Source: Microglena sp. YARC
Taxonomy: Eukaryota; Chlorophyta; Chlorophyceae; Chlamydomonadales; Chlamydomonadaceae
DNA: 64,000 bases
Assembly (NCBI GenBank): GCA_022414725.1
Contig: CM039467.1
Coordinates: 9,783,217-9,847,216 of the forward strand
Reading direction: 5' to 3'
Within the stretch, counting starts at the first letter, position 1, and the number at the start of each line of letters is the position of its first letter. Below are positions 24,588 through 39,500 of this stretch, piece by piece. Made by a program: the position numbers and the translations under genes. The notes under the pieces are model-generated. The model was not told the origin of the DNA. It did no database searches and worked only from the letters and a program-made list of their open reading frames with translations.

Positions 24588-27500
24588 CCACCACCACCAC
24601 CACCACCACCACCACCACCACCACCACCATAATTAACATCATCATCACCAATCCTTCGATGCCAATTCACCTGCTTTATAATGCGGAGTATTAAGGTATT
24701 GGTGGTGGAAGACAGCTGCTCCTTTTTCACTCTACACAACTTAATATTTGCAGGTGGTTACCAACACCACCATTATCAACAACAGCATCAGTAGCAGCAG
24801 TACCAGCACCTCTAATCCCTTCAGCCGCTCCTTCTTCACTCTCTACAAGCTAGTGTTAGCAAGAGACGATACCTTCCACCACCACTAGCATCCTCATTAT
24901 TATCATTATCCTCCTTCTCATCATCATCATTATCCTTCTCCTCCTCCTGCTCCTCCTCCCCCTCATCATCATCACCACCATTATCATCATCATCATGATC
25001 ATCATCACCAGCCCTTCAATGCCAATGCACCTGCTTTGTGATGCAGACTACCAAGGTATTGTTGGTGGGAGACAGCGACTCCTTCTTCACTCTACACGAG
25101 TTAGTGTTTGCAGCTGGTTACCAACACCACCATTACCATTACCATCAGCAGCATTAGTAGCAGCAGCAGTAGCAGCAGCAGTAGCAGCAGCAGTAGCAGT
25201 ACCTCTTATCCCTTTGATGCCAATGTACCTTCTGTATGACGCAGAGTACCAAGGTTTTGGTGGTTGGAGACAGCCACTCTGTCTTCACTCTGTACAAATT
25301 AGTGTTTGCAAGAGACAATACCTTCAGACACCACTAGCATCATCTGTATTCTCATTATCATCCTCATCATCATCATCGTCATCATCATCACCAACCCTTC
25401 AATTCCAATGTACCTTCTGTATGACGCCGAGTACCAAGGTATTGGTGGTTGGAGACAGCCACTCTGTCTTCACTCTGTACAAATTAGTGTTTGCAAGAGA
25501 CAATACCTTCAGACACCACTAGCATCATCTGTATTCTCATTATCATCCTCTTCATCATCATCGTCATCATCATCACCAACCCTTCAATTCCAATGTACCT
25601 TCTGTATGACGCAGAGTACCAAGGTTTTGGTGGTTGGAGACAGCCGCTCTTTCTTCACTCTCTACAAATTGGTGTTTGCAGCGGGCTACAAACCTGCCCA
25701 GCTAAAGCGTAGAGGGCAAACGCAGGACCTTTCACCAGCTGCTGCTTGCACGGCGGGCTCGAATGAGCCACACGATCCAAACATCAGCAAGTCGGTTGCA
25801 TCGCCCCTTGTTGGGGTTGCGGATGGTGCTGGTGCAGGACTTGAGGCGCGACTCGAGGTAGAAAGCTACAGCAGCCAGGTAAGGCGAGCTTTGTGATCCA
25901 GGGTAGGAGAACTGGTGTGTGAGGATAATCAGTTGAGCGGTATAACCATCATCATTCTGATAAAATGGCTGGTTTATGTACGTATGTTACAATCTGCAAG
26001 TGCACTGCTAGGTCCTGGTATATTACCAGTAGATGGGACAGTCACGGCACGTCTCTAGGCCTGAATATATTGAGAGATTCTCCTCGGTTTTTAAACCTTC
26101 TTTTTCCAATGGCATTTCTTTGCTTGCCTCCTTAGGTCGACCTTAGTGCTCAGGATTTACTTTGATACCGTGTATGTATGTTACAGTCCAGGGGTAGGCC
26201 AAATAGCTAAAGGGACTTGCCCAACCGTAGTAGGAAGGGCTTAAAAAGAAAAACACTGATACTACCATGCAGCGAGGCTGGGGTTGCCGGTTACATTGGC
26301 CTGGTGCTTTCAGCACGTGGGCTAGAGGACTAAATACATCTCCAACTATTTAAGCGTCTGACGCCTTGGTGACTTCCCCAGCTGCGGCGAACGGGAGGGT
26401 TCTCTTAACACCAATCCCCTCAAGACTTTGTTTTTAAGCGTCTGACTATTTATGTGCCTGACTACTTACCACGAGGGATCGGCAGTATGATATCATATGA
26501 TATCATGTCATCAAATGATATCGTATGATATCATATGATGCCGGCGGTCTGACTAGGTGACTTTGGCCTGGGGCATCAAATCATATGATATTAAATCATA
26601 TGAGTTGTGTATGATATCATACTCGTCTTTGGTCAACATCATATGATTTGCCGTTCCCTACTTACCACCCAGGTACACCACATTAAGAGAACAGGCTGCT
26701 GTTGTATCATGGCTGTAGAGAGCCAGGCCTTTGGAGCATGCAATGATTCAAATTCAAATTCAAACCAAAGCGCCTGTCTACCAACCACCCAGGTACACCA
26801 CATTATGAGAACAGGTTGTCGCTGTATCATGGCTTTAGAGTTACAGGCTTTTGGAGTATGCAACAATACAAAAGCAAATTCAAGCCAAAGTGCCTGACTA
26901 CTCAACACTCACGTACAACACATTATGGGAACAGTCTGCTTCTGTATCATGGCTTTAGAGTGCCAGGCTTTTGGAGCACGCAATAATTCAAACATAAATT
27001 CAAACCAAAGCGCCTGTCTACAAACCACCCAGGTACACCACATTATGAGAACAGTCTGCCGCTGTGTCATGGCTTTAGAGAGCCAGGCCTTTGGAGCATG
27101 TAATGATTTATATTCAAATTTGGATCAGACTACCCATCAGTATGTGCACCATTTAATCAAACACCTGACAATGAGATGTCAGCCTGGAGGCTGATACACT
27201 ACTTAATTAAAGCGCCTGACTGCTCACCACACAGGTACAACACATTATGAGAACAGGCTGCCGCTGTATCATGGCTTCAGACATTCAAACTTTTGCATCA
27301 GACTTCCCATCAGCTTTAGACTCTTTTATCACCCAACAATTTAAGAGCCTGCTTATTTAAGCGTCTGACTATTTGTGTGCCTGACTACTCAACACGCAGG
27401 TACAACACATTCTGAGAACAGGCTGCTCCTGTATCATGGCTTCAGAGATTCAAGTCTTCGGGGCATGTAACAATTCAAATTCAAATTCAAATTCAAATTG

Positions 27501-30500
27501 GGACCAGGCTTCCCATGAGCTAATAAACTATTTGACCAAAGTGCCTGACGACTCACCACGCAGGTACAACACATTCTGAGAACAGGCTGCCCCTGTATCA
27601 TGGATTCAAAGATTCAAGTCTTCGGGGCATGTAACAATTCAAATTCAAATTCAAATTCAAATTTGGAGCAGACTACCCATTCAGCTAATAAACGATTTGA
27701 CCAAAATGCCTGACGACTCACCACGCAGGTACAACACATTCTGAGAACAGGCTGCCCCTGTATCATGGCTTTAGAGATTCAAGTCTTCGGGGCATGTAAC
27801 AATTCAAATTCAAATTCAAATTCAAATTTGGAGCAGACTACCCATTCAGCTAATAAACGATTTGACCAAAATGCCTGACAACTCGACACGCAGGTAAAAC
27901 ACATTCTGAGAACAGGCTGCTCCTGTATCATGGCTTCAGAGATTCAAGTCTTCGGGGCATGTAACAATTCAAATTCAAATTCAAATTCAAATTTGGAGCA
28001 GACTTCCCATTCAGCTAATAAACTATTTAACCAAAGTGCCTGACGACTCACCACGCAGGTACAACACATTCTGAGAACAGGCTGCTCCCGAATCATGGCT
28101 TAAGAGATTCAAGTCTTCAGGGCATGTAACAATTCAAATTCAAATTCAAATTCAAATTTGGAGCAGACTACCCATTCAGCTAATAAACGATTTGACCAAA
28201 ATGCCTGACGACTCGACACGCAGGTACAACACATTCTGAGAACAGGCTGCCCCTGTATCATGGCTTCAGAGATTCAAGTCTTCGGGGCATGTAACAATTC
28301 AAATTCAAATTCAAATTCAAATTTGGACCAGACTTCCCATTCAGCTAATAAACGATTTGACCAAAGTGCCTGACGACTCACCACACCGGTATAACACATT
28401 GTGAGAACAGGCTACCCCTGTATCATGGCCTCAGAGATTCAAGTCTTCGGGCATGTAACAATTCAAATTCTAATTCAAATATAAATTTGGAGCAGACTTC
28501 CCATTCAGGTAATAAACTATTTGGCCAAAGTGCCTGACGAGTCACCACGCAGGTACAACACATTCTGAGAACAGGCTGCTCCTGTATCATGGCTTCAGAG
28601 ATTCAATTCTTTGAGGCATGCAACAATTCAAATTCAAATTCAAATTCAAATTGGGACCAGACTTCCCATTCAGCTAATAATTGATTTGACCAAAGTGCCT
28701 GACGACTCACCACGCAGGTACAACACATTCTGAGAACAGGCTGCCCCTGTATCATGGCTTCAGAGATTCAAGTCTTCGGGGCATGTAACAATTCAAATTC
28801 AAATTCAAATTAAAATTCAAATTTGGAGCAGACTACCCATTCAGCTAATAATTGATTTGACCAAAGTGCCTGACGACTCACCACGCAGGTATAACACATT
28901 CTGAGAACAGGCTGCCCCTGTATCATGGCTTCAGAGATTCAAGTCTTCGGGGCATGTAACAATTCAAATTCAAATTTTAATTCAAATTTGGAGCAGACTT
29001 CCCATTCACGTAATAAACTATTTGACCATAGTGCCTGACGAATCACCACGCAGGTACAACACATTGTGAGAACAGGCTGCCCCTGTATCATGGCTTCAGA
29101 GATTCAAGTCTTCGGGGCATGTAACAATTCAAATTCAAATTCAAATTCAAATTTGGAACTTCCTATTCAGCTAATAAACTATTTGACCAAAGTGCCTGAC
29201 TAATCACCACACTGGTACAGCACATTCTGAGAACAAGGTGCAGTTGTATCATGGCTTCAGAGAGCCAAGCTTTTGCATCAGATCTCCCATCAGCTTGTAG
29301 ACACTTTAATTGGCCAACTATTGAATAGCCTGATTATTTAAGCGTCTGACTATTTATGTGCCTGACTACTTAATACGCAGGTACAACATATTCTGAGAAC
29401 AGGCTGTCGCTGCATCATGGCTTCAGACATTCAAACTTTTGCATCAGACTTCCCATCAGCTTTAGACTCTTTTATCTCCCAACAATTTAAGAGCCTGCTT
29501 ATTTAAGCGTCTGACTATTTGTGTGCCTGACTACTCAACACGCAGGTACAACACATTCTGAGAACAGGCTGCTCCTGTATCATGGCTTCAGAGATTCAAG
29601 GCATCGGGGCATGTAACAATTCAAATTCAAATTCAAATTCAAATTCAAATTGGGACCAGGTTTCCAATGAGCTAATAAACTATTTGACCAAAGTGCCTGA
29701 CGACTCACCACGCAGGTACACCACATTCTGAGAACAGGCTGCCCCTGTATTATGGCTTCAGAGATTCAAGTCTTTGGGGCATGTAACAATTCAAATTCAA
29801 ATTCAAATTCAAATTTGGAGCAGACTACCCATTCAGCTAATAAACGATTTGACCAAAGTGCCTGACGACTCACCACGCAGGTACAACACATTCTGAGAAC
29901 AGGCTGCCCCTGTATCATGGCTTCAGAGATTCAAGTCTTCGGGGCATGTAACAATTCAAATTCAAATTCAAATTCAAATTCAAATTTGGACCAGACTTCC
30001 CATTCAGCTAATAAACGATTTGACCAAAGTGCCTGACGACTCACCACACAGGTATAACACATTGTGAGAACAGGCTACCCCTGTATCATGGCCTCAGAGA
30101 TTCAAGTCTTCGGGCATGTAACAATTCAAATTCTAATTCAAATATAAATTTGGAGCAGACTTCCCATTCAGGTAATAAACTATTTGGCCAAAGTGCCTGA
30201 CGAGTCACCACGCAGGTACAACACATTCTGAGAACAGGCTGCTCCTGTATCATGGCTTCAGAGATTCAAGTCTTTGGGGCATGTAACAATTCAAATTCAA
30301 ATTCAAATTCAAATTGGGACCAGACTTCCCATTCAGCTAATAATTGATTTGACCAAAGTGCCTGACGACTCACCACGCAGGTACAACACATTCTGAGAAC
30401 AGGCTGTCCCTGTATCACGGCTTCAGAGATTCAAGTCTTTGGGGCATGTAACAATTCAAATTCAAATTCAAATTCAAATTTAGAGCAGACTTCCCATTCA

Positions 30501-33500
30501 GCTAATAATTGATTTGACCAAAGTGCCTGACGACTCACCACGCAGGTATAACACATTCTGAGAACAGGCTGCCCCTGTATCATGGCTTCAGAGATTCAAG
30601 TCTTCGGGGCATGTAACAATTCAAATTCAAATTTTAATTCAAATTTGGAGCAGACTTCCCATTCAGGTAATAAACTATTTGACCATAGTGCCTGACGACT
30701 CAACACGCAGGTACAACACATTGTGAGAACAGGCTGCCCCTGTATCATGGCTTCAGAGATTCAAGTCTTCGGGGCATGTAACAATTCAAATTCAAATTCA
30801 AATTCAAATTTGGAGCAGACTTCCCATTCAGCTAATAAACTATTTGACCAAAGTGCCTGACTAATCACCACACTGGTACAGCACATTCTGAGAACAAGGT
30901 GCAGTTGTATCATGGCTTCAGAGAGCCAAGCTTTTGCATCAGATCTCCCATCAGCTTGTAGACACTTTAATTGGCCAACTATTAAATAGCCTGATTATTT
31001 AAGCGTCTGACTATTTATGTGCCTGACTACTTAATACGCAGGTACAACACATTCTGAGAACAGGCTGTCGCTGCATCATGGCTTCAGGGATTCAAGCCTT
31101 CGGAGTATGCAATGATTCAAATTCATATGTAAACCAAAGCGCATGACTACTCACCACGCAGGTACAACACATTATGAGAACAGGCTGCCGCTGTATCATG
31201 GCTTCAGAGATTCAAGCCTTCGGAACAGACTTCCCACTTTCCTCCTTCGACGCTATCATCCGATACACAAGCGGGGGCACGGGGGATAATGCTGATGCTT
31301 TGGCTACACAGGCAGCTGGCAAGGAGCCGTGTGCAAACTCGACACGACCTAGTGTGACCTCCGAGGGTCCTTGTGATAACTCGAAAGGCCAACTATTCCA
31401 AGCTGCTAATCCGCCTCCCAGCATGCGTGTTGAAAAGGCTCTCAGGAACTTCCTAGGAGACTACTACTCTCTCACAGTAGAGAAGCCTGTTTCTTTCTGC
31501 AATGATTTGCTCCAGGGCGTGCCACGACCAGGAGAGGACACCAGGAGCAGGCCATCCGGAGGTACACAGGGGCCACCAGGGGATCCACGCATGCATCCAC
31601 ATGAAGCAAAGGGGGATCCAGACACCCACAGGCATTCAGGGGACCCTCACATGCATTCACATGAAGGAAAGGGTGATCCACGCATCCAAGAGCATGACCG
31701 GTATCCGCAGATCCATCAGGAGCCTATAGGAAAGGGAGGTCCAGACCTCCACGAGCATGACCGTGATCCACGCATCAATCAGCATGATCTGGATATGCGC
31801 ATACATCAGGAGCTCGCAGGGGACCCACACTCCCATCAGCATACAGGGAGGGGGGATCCAGACTCCCACGAGCATGACCGGACAGCACGACCTGCCCATC
31901 CACGCGCAGGACAAGGAGATGCACGCATCCATCAAGACCACGCAGGTGATCCATGCATCCGAGAGCATGGCCTGGATTCGCGCCTCCGCCAGGAACACGC
32001 AGGCAAGGCACAAAGAGGGGCAAGGGGAGATCAGCAATACATCCCAGATGGTGATCTGGCTGATCACAGATCCAACCCCAGGTCCTCAGGGGTGGGGGAG
32101 GATATGCCGACTGATCCCAGGACTGGAGCTCACTCATCCAGGGGTCTTGATGGCCTCCCGACACACATCACACGAGCTGGTGTTAGATCCACAGGAGAGG
32201 CAGGTCGTGCTGTATTAACTCGACAACAGCTCTTGCAAGGGCAGCACGCGCACAACCCCAATCCGGGTAACCCCTGTTTGGCAAACCCTGACTTAGGCAA
32301 TTCCAACGTTCCAAACCCTGATTTTGGCCCTCGCAGTTTGGATAATACCAATTTGGGCAACCCCGGTACGGGAAAGCGCAACTTTGGTAACCCTGATATG
32401 CACAACCCCAATTCGGGCAACTCAAACTTGGCAGACTGCTCTCTCCCAAAACCAGGGGGGGGTCTGTCATATCGCCCCGTGGTCATCAACTCCAACCCCC
32501 TCAGTGTAGTCCAACAGAGACAAGACCTGTACGAGGCCCTGCTAGTGGTTGAGCATCTGGTTGCAGCCACACAGGCCCCAGGCCCCAGACCACAGACCCC
32601 GGGCTTGTCAGTCAGTGCCATGAGCCATCCCATGACAAAGACATCGGCAACACTAGCAGCAGCCGCACAGACCATACCCACGGCCCCTTCAGTCAGTGCC
32701 ATGGGCCATCCTACTACAGAGACATCAGCAGCACTAGCTGCAGCAGATGCGGTGCCACACCCTTTGGGCTTGGAGATTGTCGAGCGTTGCATGGCATTAG
32801 CGGATATTGCTCTCACTCCGAGCTGCTGTTGCTGCATCTGGCCTGTTTCGGATGCACACGCAAAGGTGAGAACAATTTCTGCTCCCGGTGGTTACAGTGG
32901 CACCCACTAGGGGCTTGGGTATAGCGGAGGGGTGAATGTGCATAGCAGACCTTGGGCTTGCAGGTCGTCGAGCGGTGCATGACCTTGGGGGATATTGCTC
33001 TCACTCCGAGCTGCTGTTGCTGCATCTGGCCTGTTTCGGATGCACACACAAAGGTGAGAACAATTTCTGCTCCCGGTGGTTACAGTGGCACCCGGCAAGG
33101 GCTTTTGAATTGTCTAGCGGTGCAACCATGAACATTGAAGTACACCCTTAGGGACTCGAACTCAGCACCTTCATCATTTCAACAAGTTCTATTATTGAGC
33201 CATTCGTCAAAACGGGAATATGTTTTTGTGTGTTGTACACGGTGGCTGTACCATGCGGTCATCTGAAACGGATGGTCACATGGTACAGCTACGGCTTACT
33301 TCTGAATCAGATGGTTGTATGGTACAGCTACCGCGGACATCTGAATCAGATGGTCACAATGTAAAGCTACTGCTTACATCTGAATCGGATGGTCGTAGGG
33401 TACAGCTACCGGGTACACCTAATTCAGATTTTCATATGGTACAGCTACCGCTTACATTTGAATCAGATGGTTGTATGGTACAGCTACCGCTTACATCTGA

Positions 33501-36500
33501 CTCATATAGTTATATGGTACCGCTACCGCTTACATCTGAATCAGATGGTCATATGGTACAGCTACCGCCTACATCTGAATCAGATGGTCGTATGGTACAG
33601 CTACCGTTTACATCTGAATTATATAGTTATATGGTACAGCTACCGCTTACATCTGAATCAGATGGTCATATGGTACAGCTACCGCCTACATCTGAATCAT
33701 ATGGTTGGAGGGTACAGCTACCGCGTACATCTGAATCATGTGGTTGTATGATACAGCCACTCCTTACAACATAACATTACTCCTATTATGGCAAATGGCA
33801 ACGATCGTTTGGGGTTCAGTTCATCAGTGCTTGTTCTTTTTAAGCCCTTCCTACAGGGTTGGGCAAGTCCCTTTAGCCTATTTGGCCTACCCCTAGACTG
33901 TCACATACATACATACAAACATACATACATACACACAAACATACATGGCATTACCTAGAGGTTCCCACAAATGACTTTAAACCTAGTACTGATCACTCAT
34001 GACTCCATTCATAACAGTGCTTCAGTCCAGGGGTACACAAAAAGGTAGGGATCGGCATATCATATGATGTTGACCAAAGGCAAGTATGATATCATATGAT
34101 GTCATATTGCTATTTCCTACTCACGAGTCCTATCATAACGGTGTGTTTCAGTCCAGGAGTACAAAAATAAGCGTAAGGGACTTGAATTAGCTCAAACAAT
34201 CTAGATCAATCCCAGATTATCAGTAGGAGCTACTTAAATCCAGTGGATGTTTTAGGTATGGGTTTTTGAAACACCTTGATCTTACCTTGTATTTAAGCCT
34301 TTGACCTGAGAATTCTGAAATGTTGGCCTGAGAATCGAGAAGTCTGAGAAGTCTATGAATTGTTGGAAATTCTGCCTGGTGGGTGGGTGGGTGGGTGGGT
34401 GGATAGTGGGTGGAAGGTGGTGCGTGTTCGTGGGGTACGTGGAGGTAGGAACTACGAGGTTTGAACTACAAAACCAAGATTCTATCCCTGAAATGGTGGC
34501 CTGTGAATCGAGAATTCTGAGAGGTCTGTACATTCTCGTAAATTCTGCCTGAAAAAGTGGAGGTAGGATCTGCAAACTTCGAGCTACATCTTCCCTAGTC
34601 AGCTAATCCCCGGAAGTAGACTCGCCTGTGCTGAACGATTATTTTGAATACAGACCCAGATCAAAACCTCCCCTCTATAAACAAACACAAAGTAAACTTT
34701 TTTCCAACGATGTTACCTGCACTCACCAACCACCAACACCCAACACCCACCATTTGCAGCTCGATGAGTCTGGGTAGGTCCTGACCCGCCACCAACCCAG
34801 CACCCAACACCCAACACCTGACACCCATCACCCAGCACCCAACACCCAACACCCAACCACCAACACCCAACACCCAACACCCACCATTTGCAGCTCAATG
34901 AGTCTGGGTAGGTCCTGACCCACCACCAACCCAGCACCCAACACCCAACACCTGACACCCATCACCCAGCACCCAACTACCAACACCCAGTACACAGCAC
35001 ACAAAACACAACCCCAAACCCATCACCCGACACCCAATACCCACAACCCAATACCACAATTCAACACCCAACTCCTACCATGTGCAGGTCGATGAGTCTG
35101 GGGAGGTCCTGACAGTGGAAACTACAAAGGGATTGATGCAGCTTGTGATGGCCTACTCACCACTCACCACCCACCATCCACCACCCACCATCCACCAACA
35201 ACAACCCGCAACCCCAAAACCAACGCCCAACACCCAATACCCACCATATGTAGCTCAATGAGTCTGGGGAGGTCCTGACAGTGGAAACTACAAGGAGATT
35301 GATGCAGCTTGTGATGGCCTACTCACCACCCACCACCCACCATCCACCAACAACAACCCGCAACCCCAAAACCAACGCCCAACACCCAATACCCACCATA
35401 TGTAGCTCAATGAGTCTGGGGAGGTCCTGACAGTGGAAACTACAAGGAGATTGATGCAGCTTGTGATGGCCTACTCACCACCCACCACCCACCACCCACC
35501 ATCCACCAACAACAACCCGCAACCCCAAAACCAACGCCCAACACCCAATACCCACCATATGTAGCTCAATGAGTCTGGCGAGGTCCTGACAGTGGAAACT
35601 ACAAGGAGATTGATGCAGCTTGTGATGGCCTACTCACCACCCACCACCCACCATCCACCATCCACCAACAACAACCCGCAACCCCAAAACCAACGCCCAA
35701 CACCCAATACCCACCATATGTAGCTCAATGAGTCTGGGGAGGTCCTGACAGTGGAAACTACAAGGAGATTGATGCAGCTTGTGATGGCCTACTCACCACC
35801 CACCACCCACCATCCACCACCCACCATCCACCACCAACAACCCGCAACCCCAAAACCAACGCCCAACACCCAATACCCACCATATGTAGCTCAATGAGTC
35901 TGGGGAGGTCCTGACAGTGGAAACTACAAGGAGATTGATGCAGCTTGTGATGGCCTACTCACCACCCACCACCCACCATCCACCAACAACAACCCAGAAC
36001 CCCAAAACCAACACCCAACACCCAACACCCAATACCCACCATATGTAGCTCAATGAGTCTGGGGAGGTCCTGACATTGGAAACTACAAGGAGATTGATGC
36101 AGCTTGGGATACCACCTACCACCTACCACCGACAACCGACAACCCAGCACCCAACACCCACAACCCAACACTCACAACCCAACACCCAATACCCACCACC
36201 CACCACCCACCATATGCAGCTTGATGAGTCTTGGGAGGTCCTGAGAGTGGAAACTACAAGGGGATTGGCGCAGCTTGGGATGGCTTACTCACCGCACACC
36301 ACCCACCACCACCCACATCCCACCACCCCAGACCCAACTCCCACCACCCACCACCACCCACAACCCAGACCCAACTCCACCACCCACCACCCACCACCAA
36401 CCACCGCCCCAGACCCAACTCCCACCACCACCACCCACCACCAACCACCAACCACAGACCCAACTCCCACCACCAACCACCACCACCCACCCCAGACCCA

Positions 36501-39500
36501 ACTCCCACCAACCACCACCCACAACCCCAGACCCAACTCCCACCACCCACACCCACCACCCACAACCCCAGACCCAATCCCACCACCCACCACCACCACC
36601 CACCACCCCAGACCAACTCCCCACCACCAACCACCACCCACAACCCCAGACCCACCACCCACCACCCACCACCCACAACCCCAGACCCACCACCCACCAC
36701 CACCCACAACACACAACCTCAGACCCACCACCCACCACCACCCACAACACACAACCTCAGACCCACCACCCACCCACCACCACCCACAACCCACAACCCC
36801 AGACCCACCACCCACCACCACCCACATTCCACAAACCTAGACCCACCACCCACCCACCACCACCCACAACCCACAACCCACAACCGCCACCACCCACCAC
36901 CCACCACCACCCACAACCCACAACCACCCACCACCCACCACCAACGACAACCCAACACCTACCATATGCAGGTTGATGAATCTGGGGAGGTCCTGACAGT
37001 GGAAACTACAAGGAGATTGACGCAGCTTGGGATGGCCTACTCAGAAGCTTTTGTGATAGTGGAGTGCAGGACAGCTGCTCTAGCAGCAAAGCTTCACCTG
37101 CAGAAAGCCAGACTACAGGTGCTCTATTAATTGGTTACTGGCATGTTACTGGTATCTATATTTTATTTATATGTTTTTGTTATTATTATTATTATTGTGG
37201 TGGGCTACGCAGAAGCTTTTGTGGTTGTGTAGTGCAAGACAGCTGCTCTAGCAGCAAAGCTTCACCTGCAGAAAGCCAGGCTACAGGTGAAGCTTGCACT
37301 ATGGCTGTACGATTGTTGAATACAGAACATGCGATGTAGCAGTAAATCAATATATGCAGCATGCTAGGCTACAGGTGCGGTAGAGTACTCTACAGATTTA
37401 CGAGTATTGAATGCAGGACAGCTGCTCTAGCAGCAAAGCTTCACCTGTAGAAAGCCAGGCTACAGGTGAAGCTTACACTATGGCTGTACGATTGTTGAAT
37501 ACAGAACATGCGATGTAGCAGCAAATCAATATATGCAGCATGCTAGGCTACAGGTGCGGTAGAGTACTCTACAGATTTACGAGTATTGAATGCAGGACAG
37601 CTGCTCTAGCAGCAAAGCTTCACCTGCAGAAAGCCAGACTACACGTGAAGCTTACAGGATAGCTGTACGATTGTTGAATGCAGAACATGCAATGTAGCAG
37701 CAAATCAATGTATGCAGAATGCTAGGCTACAGGTGCGGTAGAGTACTCTGCAGCTTTACGATTGTCGAATGCAGGACAGCTGCTCTTGCAGCAAAGTTGC
37801 AACTGCAGCAGCGTTTTTCCTAAGCACGATTAATCGTGCAGGCACGATTAATAATGTTTCTCGCGAAATGGTCCATCGTTTTCTCAGGTCTGGGTAATGT
37901 TTTCGAGCTCGCGAAACTTTGGCCTGGGCATCGTTCATGCACGATTATTAATGTTTCCGGTCGACCCAAACGCTGGCTGCAGCATCGTGCAGAACGATTA
38001 TTAATGTTTAGCATCAGCCATACTGTTGGCTCAGGCATCGCGCATCCCAAATCCCCCATCACATGGGAGCATGCTCTTGAGAGGACACTGGGTGACACGC
38101 TGGACAGAATCCAGCCAGCTCATCCGGGGGGAGGCGAAAGGAGCAGGGGGGAGTTGAGGCCACGTACCCGGCACGTACCCCATGAAATAACCTCGTCACA
38201 GGGCTTTGTGAAACCTCGAGCTCGCTTGCTGTTACGTCCCAACTCGCGACTTACTTCACTGCCAGCTCTTGCTAAAACACCTAACCTTGCAGCTTCCTCG
38301 TCACAGCACTCGCTTCTCCCCCTCCTGCGCTGTTTCTCTTCCTCGCTCGCTGACTGCATTTCCATCGCGTGCTCCCCAGCATCATGCTCCTCGCTAAATA
38401 TTTCAAACTACACAAGCATGGACCAGCACTGGGAGCTTCGAATCAGCTACAGGCACATGTTAAAGACCAGTATAGGCCAAAACTCAGTCGCTTATGAGCG
38501 CTCACTCAGAAGGTATTCCTCCACAACTAGCTAATGGGCATCGCATTTACTCCTGCACACATCTGTCTGCTTTGTAGTATCAGCATCAATTGCGGTTCAC
38601 TCGATCGTTCTATGTCTTGGTGACTACTACTGTACTTCCTTAGAACTATAGCTGTAGATAGTAACTGCTTTTCTGTACTGTGTCAGCTTCCCGTAGACTG
38701 TGTCATCCTTCATGACACGGTGACAGCTTCCTGTAGGCTGCGTCCCCTGGTCCCCTGACACCCGTTGTATAGCCTGTACCCTGGTTAGGTTCCAGGCTTC
38801 TACCCCTTCCACCGCTGGTGTCTTATGTGTGTCCCCAGTCCCTTTAATCATTCTCATCTCCGTGATAGATTGGCGCGTCTGACCGCTGCAAGCATCTGTC
38901 CACTCTTTGAGTGTATTAGCTGATAGGTTATCGGGCTCATCATGGTACCACTGATTTGCAATGCATCTACTGCGTCGTCCTCTACTTGGCTTCAACGAGC
39001 TTCATTCTGGAAGTTCCAAAGTCCTGACATGACGACATATTATAATGTAATACCATAGAACCGAGCGAGTATTGGGTTAATGAGTCGGTGGGGTGGGAAG
39101 GGTTCACTCGCGAGATGGGGCGCGCCTGCGCCCAATATGCTAACTGGATGCTATTTCCCCTTGCCCTCTCACTTCGGGCAAACCTGTAAGGCATCGCAAT
39201 TATAGACAACTGAACAATCCAGAAGCCATCGTGTTTAAAACCCCACCCCCTGGGCCGACCTCCAGGGGACTCGCCAGGACCCCCTACCATTTCTATCGTT
39301 TTTCTTCCAGCAAAACTGTAATCGTGCAGAATCGTTCAAAACGATTATTAATGTTTTTATGTTCCCAAAGTGCAGACCCAGGAATCGGACCCAAACGATT
39401 ATTAATGTTTTGTCCCAAAACCTTAGGAAAATCACTGAACTGCAGAAAGCCAGGCTACAGGTGCAGTAGAGTACTCGTCAGCTTTACGATTGTCGAATGC

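Noticed and set aside
24339..24739. Poly-Ser, poly-His and poly-Asp open frames
   Set aside because: They are translations of trinucleotide microsatellites in an intron.
24688..25878. Response-regulator receiver domain (VLVVEDS) in exon 7
   Set aside because: The VEDS reading appears only in a degenerate array copy. The true exon reads VLVVGDS, and the flanking exons 5, 6, 9 and 10 fit an XPF/helicase-like fold instead.
33220..33774. A 184-codon open frame of SESDGHMVQLPLT repeats as a gene
   Set aside because: It is a 39-bp minisatellite; several frames are open simply because the unit is divisible by three, and no splice sites fit.
36076..37130. Long Thr/Pro/His and Trp/Gly/Val open frames
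   Set aside because: They come from the CACCCA filler between exon 9 junction copies; only 36972-37118 is a credible exon.
37836..38534. A 232-codon open frame as a host gene
   Set aside because: It lies inside a candidate transposable element within an intron, has biased composition, and resembles no protein I know.
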